Origin: an uncultured Lachnospiraceae bacterium
Lineage (GTDB): Bacteria; Bacillota; Clostridia; Lachnospirales; Lachnospiraceae
Assembly: GCA_948441955.1 (NCBI GenBank)
Contig: CAOJQZ010000103.1
Coordinates: forward strand, 1 to 6,409
Direction: 5' to 3'
DNA length: 6,409 nt
Shown here: piece after piece, positions 6,096 through 6,409 of the stretch
How positions within the stretch are numbered: position 1 is the stretch's first letter
How the letters are laid out: every line of letters begins with the position of its first letter
Program-made: the position numbers and the translations under genes
Notes under the pieces: model-generated
Database searches by the model: none
What the model saw: only the letters and a program-made list of their open reading frames with translations
What the model was told of the DNA's origin: nothing

Positions 6096-6409
6096 ATGGT
6101 TCTGAAGGATTGTACCATATGTTCGGTCTATGGACCGAATGATGACGTTGTCGCAAGAGTCCGTGTTAAATGCACCGGAGAACGAATTACTCTGCATTTT
6201 CAAAAATCAAAGGAATTATCTACTTCTGAACGTATCCGAATAGATTTTTTTGACGGCCAGATTGGTTACATAAAAACTTACTGCGAAATTTATGTCAGGA
6301 AAAACTTTGATCCGCTCATTTTGGAACCCTGGGTGGCTGACTGCGAGATTCTGGAAGTTGTCGAAATTGTACAGAGGCAGAAGGATCTGCGGGCAAAGAT
6401 GGAACGAGA
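6096..6409 (+). CDS. PilZ-like domain protein, N-terminal 104 residues (partial)
   Basis: The frame opens at ATG 6096 with GAGGAG 8 nt upstream (6082-6087) and runs past the right edge after 104 complete codons. It starts MVLKDCTICSVYGPNDDVVA. The visible part looks like the beta-rich N-terminal domain placed before PilZ in many Lachnospiraceae proteins (RIRIDFFDGQIGYIKTYCEIYVRKN 46-70, EPWVADCEILEVVEIVQRQKDLRAKME 77-103). QRQKDLR (93-99) sits where PilZ proteins carry the c-di-GMP-binding RxxxR; here Gln replaces the first Arg if aligned as QRRxxxR, so binding is uncertain. The PilZ domain itself would lie beyond the window. C6 and C9 form a CxxC of unknown meaning. It is divergent from the glycosyltransferase operon. 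The family assignment rests on recalled similarity. Confidence 0.65.
   Translation, partial: MVLKDCTICSVYGPNDDVVARVRVKCTGERITLHFQKSKELSTSERIRIDFFDGQIGYIKTYCEIYVRKNFDPLILEPWVADCEILEVVEIVQRQKDLRAKMER
6122..6139 (+). repeat. Perfect 7-bp hairpin in early codons of the PilZ-like gene
   Basis: TTCGGTC and GACCGAA pair perfectly around a TATG loop, and two G-U pairs could extend the stem outward (6121/6140, 6120/6141). It covers codons 9-15, about 26 nt after the start codon. It could act on early elongation or be a protein-binding site; it may also be chance. Confidence 0.45.

Overview
The window looks like chromosome of a Gram-positive, low-to-moderate GC Clostridia, most likely a member of Lachnospiraceae. 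The evidence is the strong AGGAGG-type ribosome binding sites, the tight co-directional gene packing, and several protein families typical of that group: the HTH protein beginning MLELTFGEQ, the MLKRFIRYLYEYEQGKR-type protein, and a PilZ-like protein with the long Lachnospiraceae N-terminal domain. No species can be named from sequence alone.

Layout: a divergent promoter region (about 5909-6095) separates two transcription units. To the right, on the + strand, is the first third or so of a PilZ-like (c-di-GMP effector type) protein that runs off the window end. To the left, on the - strand and read right to left, lies a long run of co-directional genes: a family 2 glycosyltransferase with TPR-like C-terminus (5908-4841); a previously unlisted 21-codon small ORF with a very good ribosome binding site (4801-4736) whose stop overlaps the next start; a GT-B-like protein resembling CDP-glycerol glycerophosphotransferases (4739-3381); a small HD-domain phosphohydrolase (3363-2800); an HTH protein with a long acidic linker and a conserved-looking C-terminal block (2753-1815); a dGTPase of the long E. 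coli type (1793-369); and the start of an uncharacterised Lachnospiraceae protein (313 to beyond position 1). Gaps are 17-101 nt and no clear intrinsic terminator was found between genes, so much of this could be one operon, although only the first gene has a convincing promoter.

Functional reading: the first two large genes suggest glycan or cell-surface polymer work. The next three (HD hydrolase, HTH protein, dGTPase) suggest nucleotide or phosphoester metabolism with an attached DNA-binding protein. The link between these two halves is inferred from position only. No RNA genes, mobile elements, CRISPR arrays or att sites were seen.

The most notable signals beyond ordinary annotation are the coupled 21-aa basic small ORF, two perfect palindromes of 22 and 20 bp lying inside the dGTPase and HTH genes, a nested hairpin spanning the end of the glycosyltransferase gene, a 7-bp perfect hairpin in the early codons of the PilZ-like gene, and a threefold ADED repeat in the HTH protein linker.
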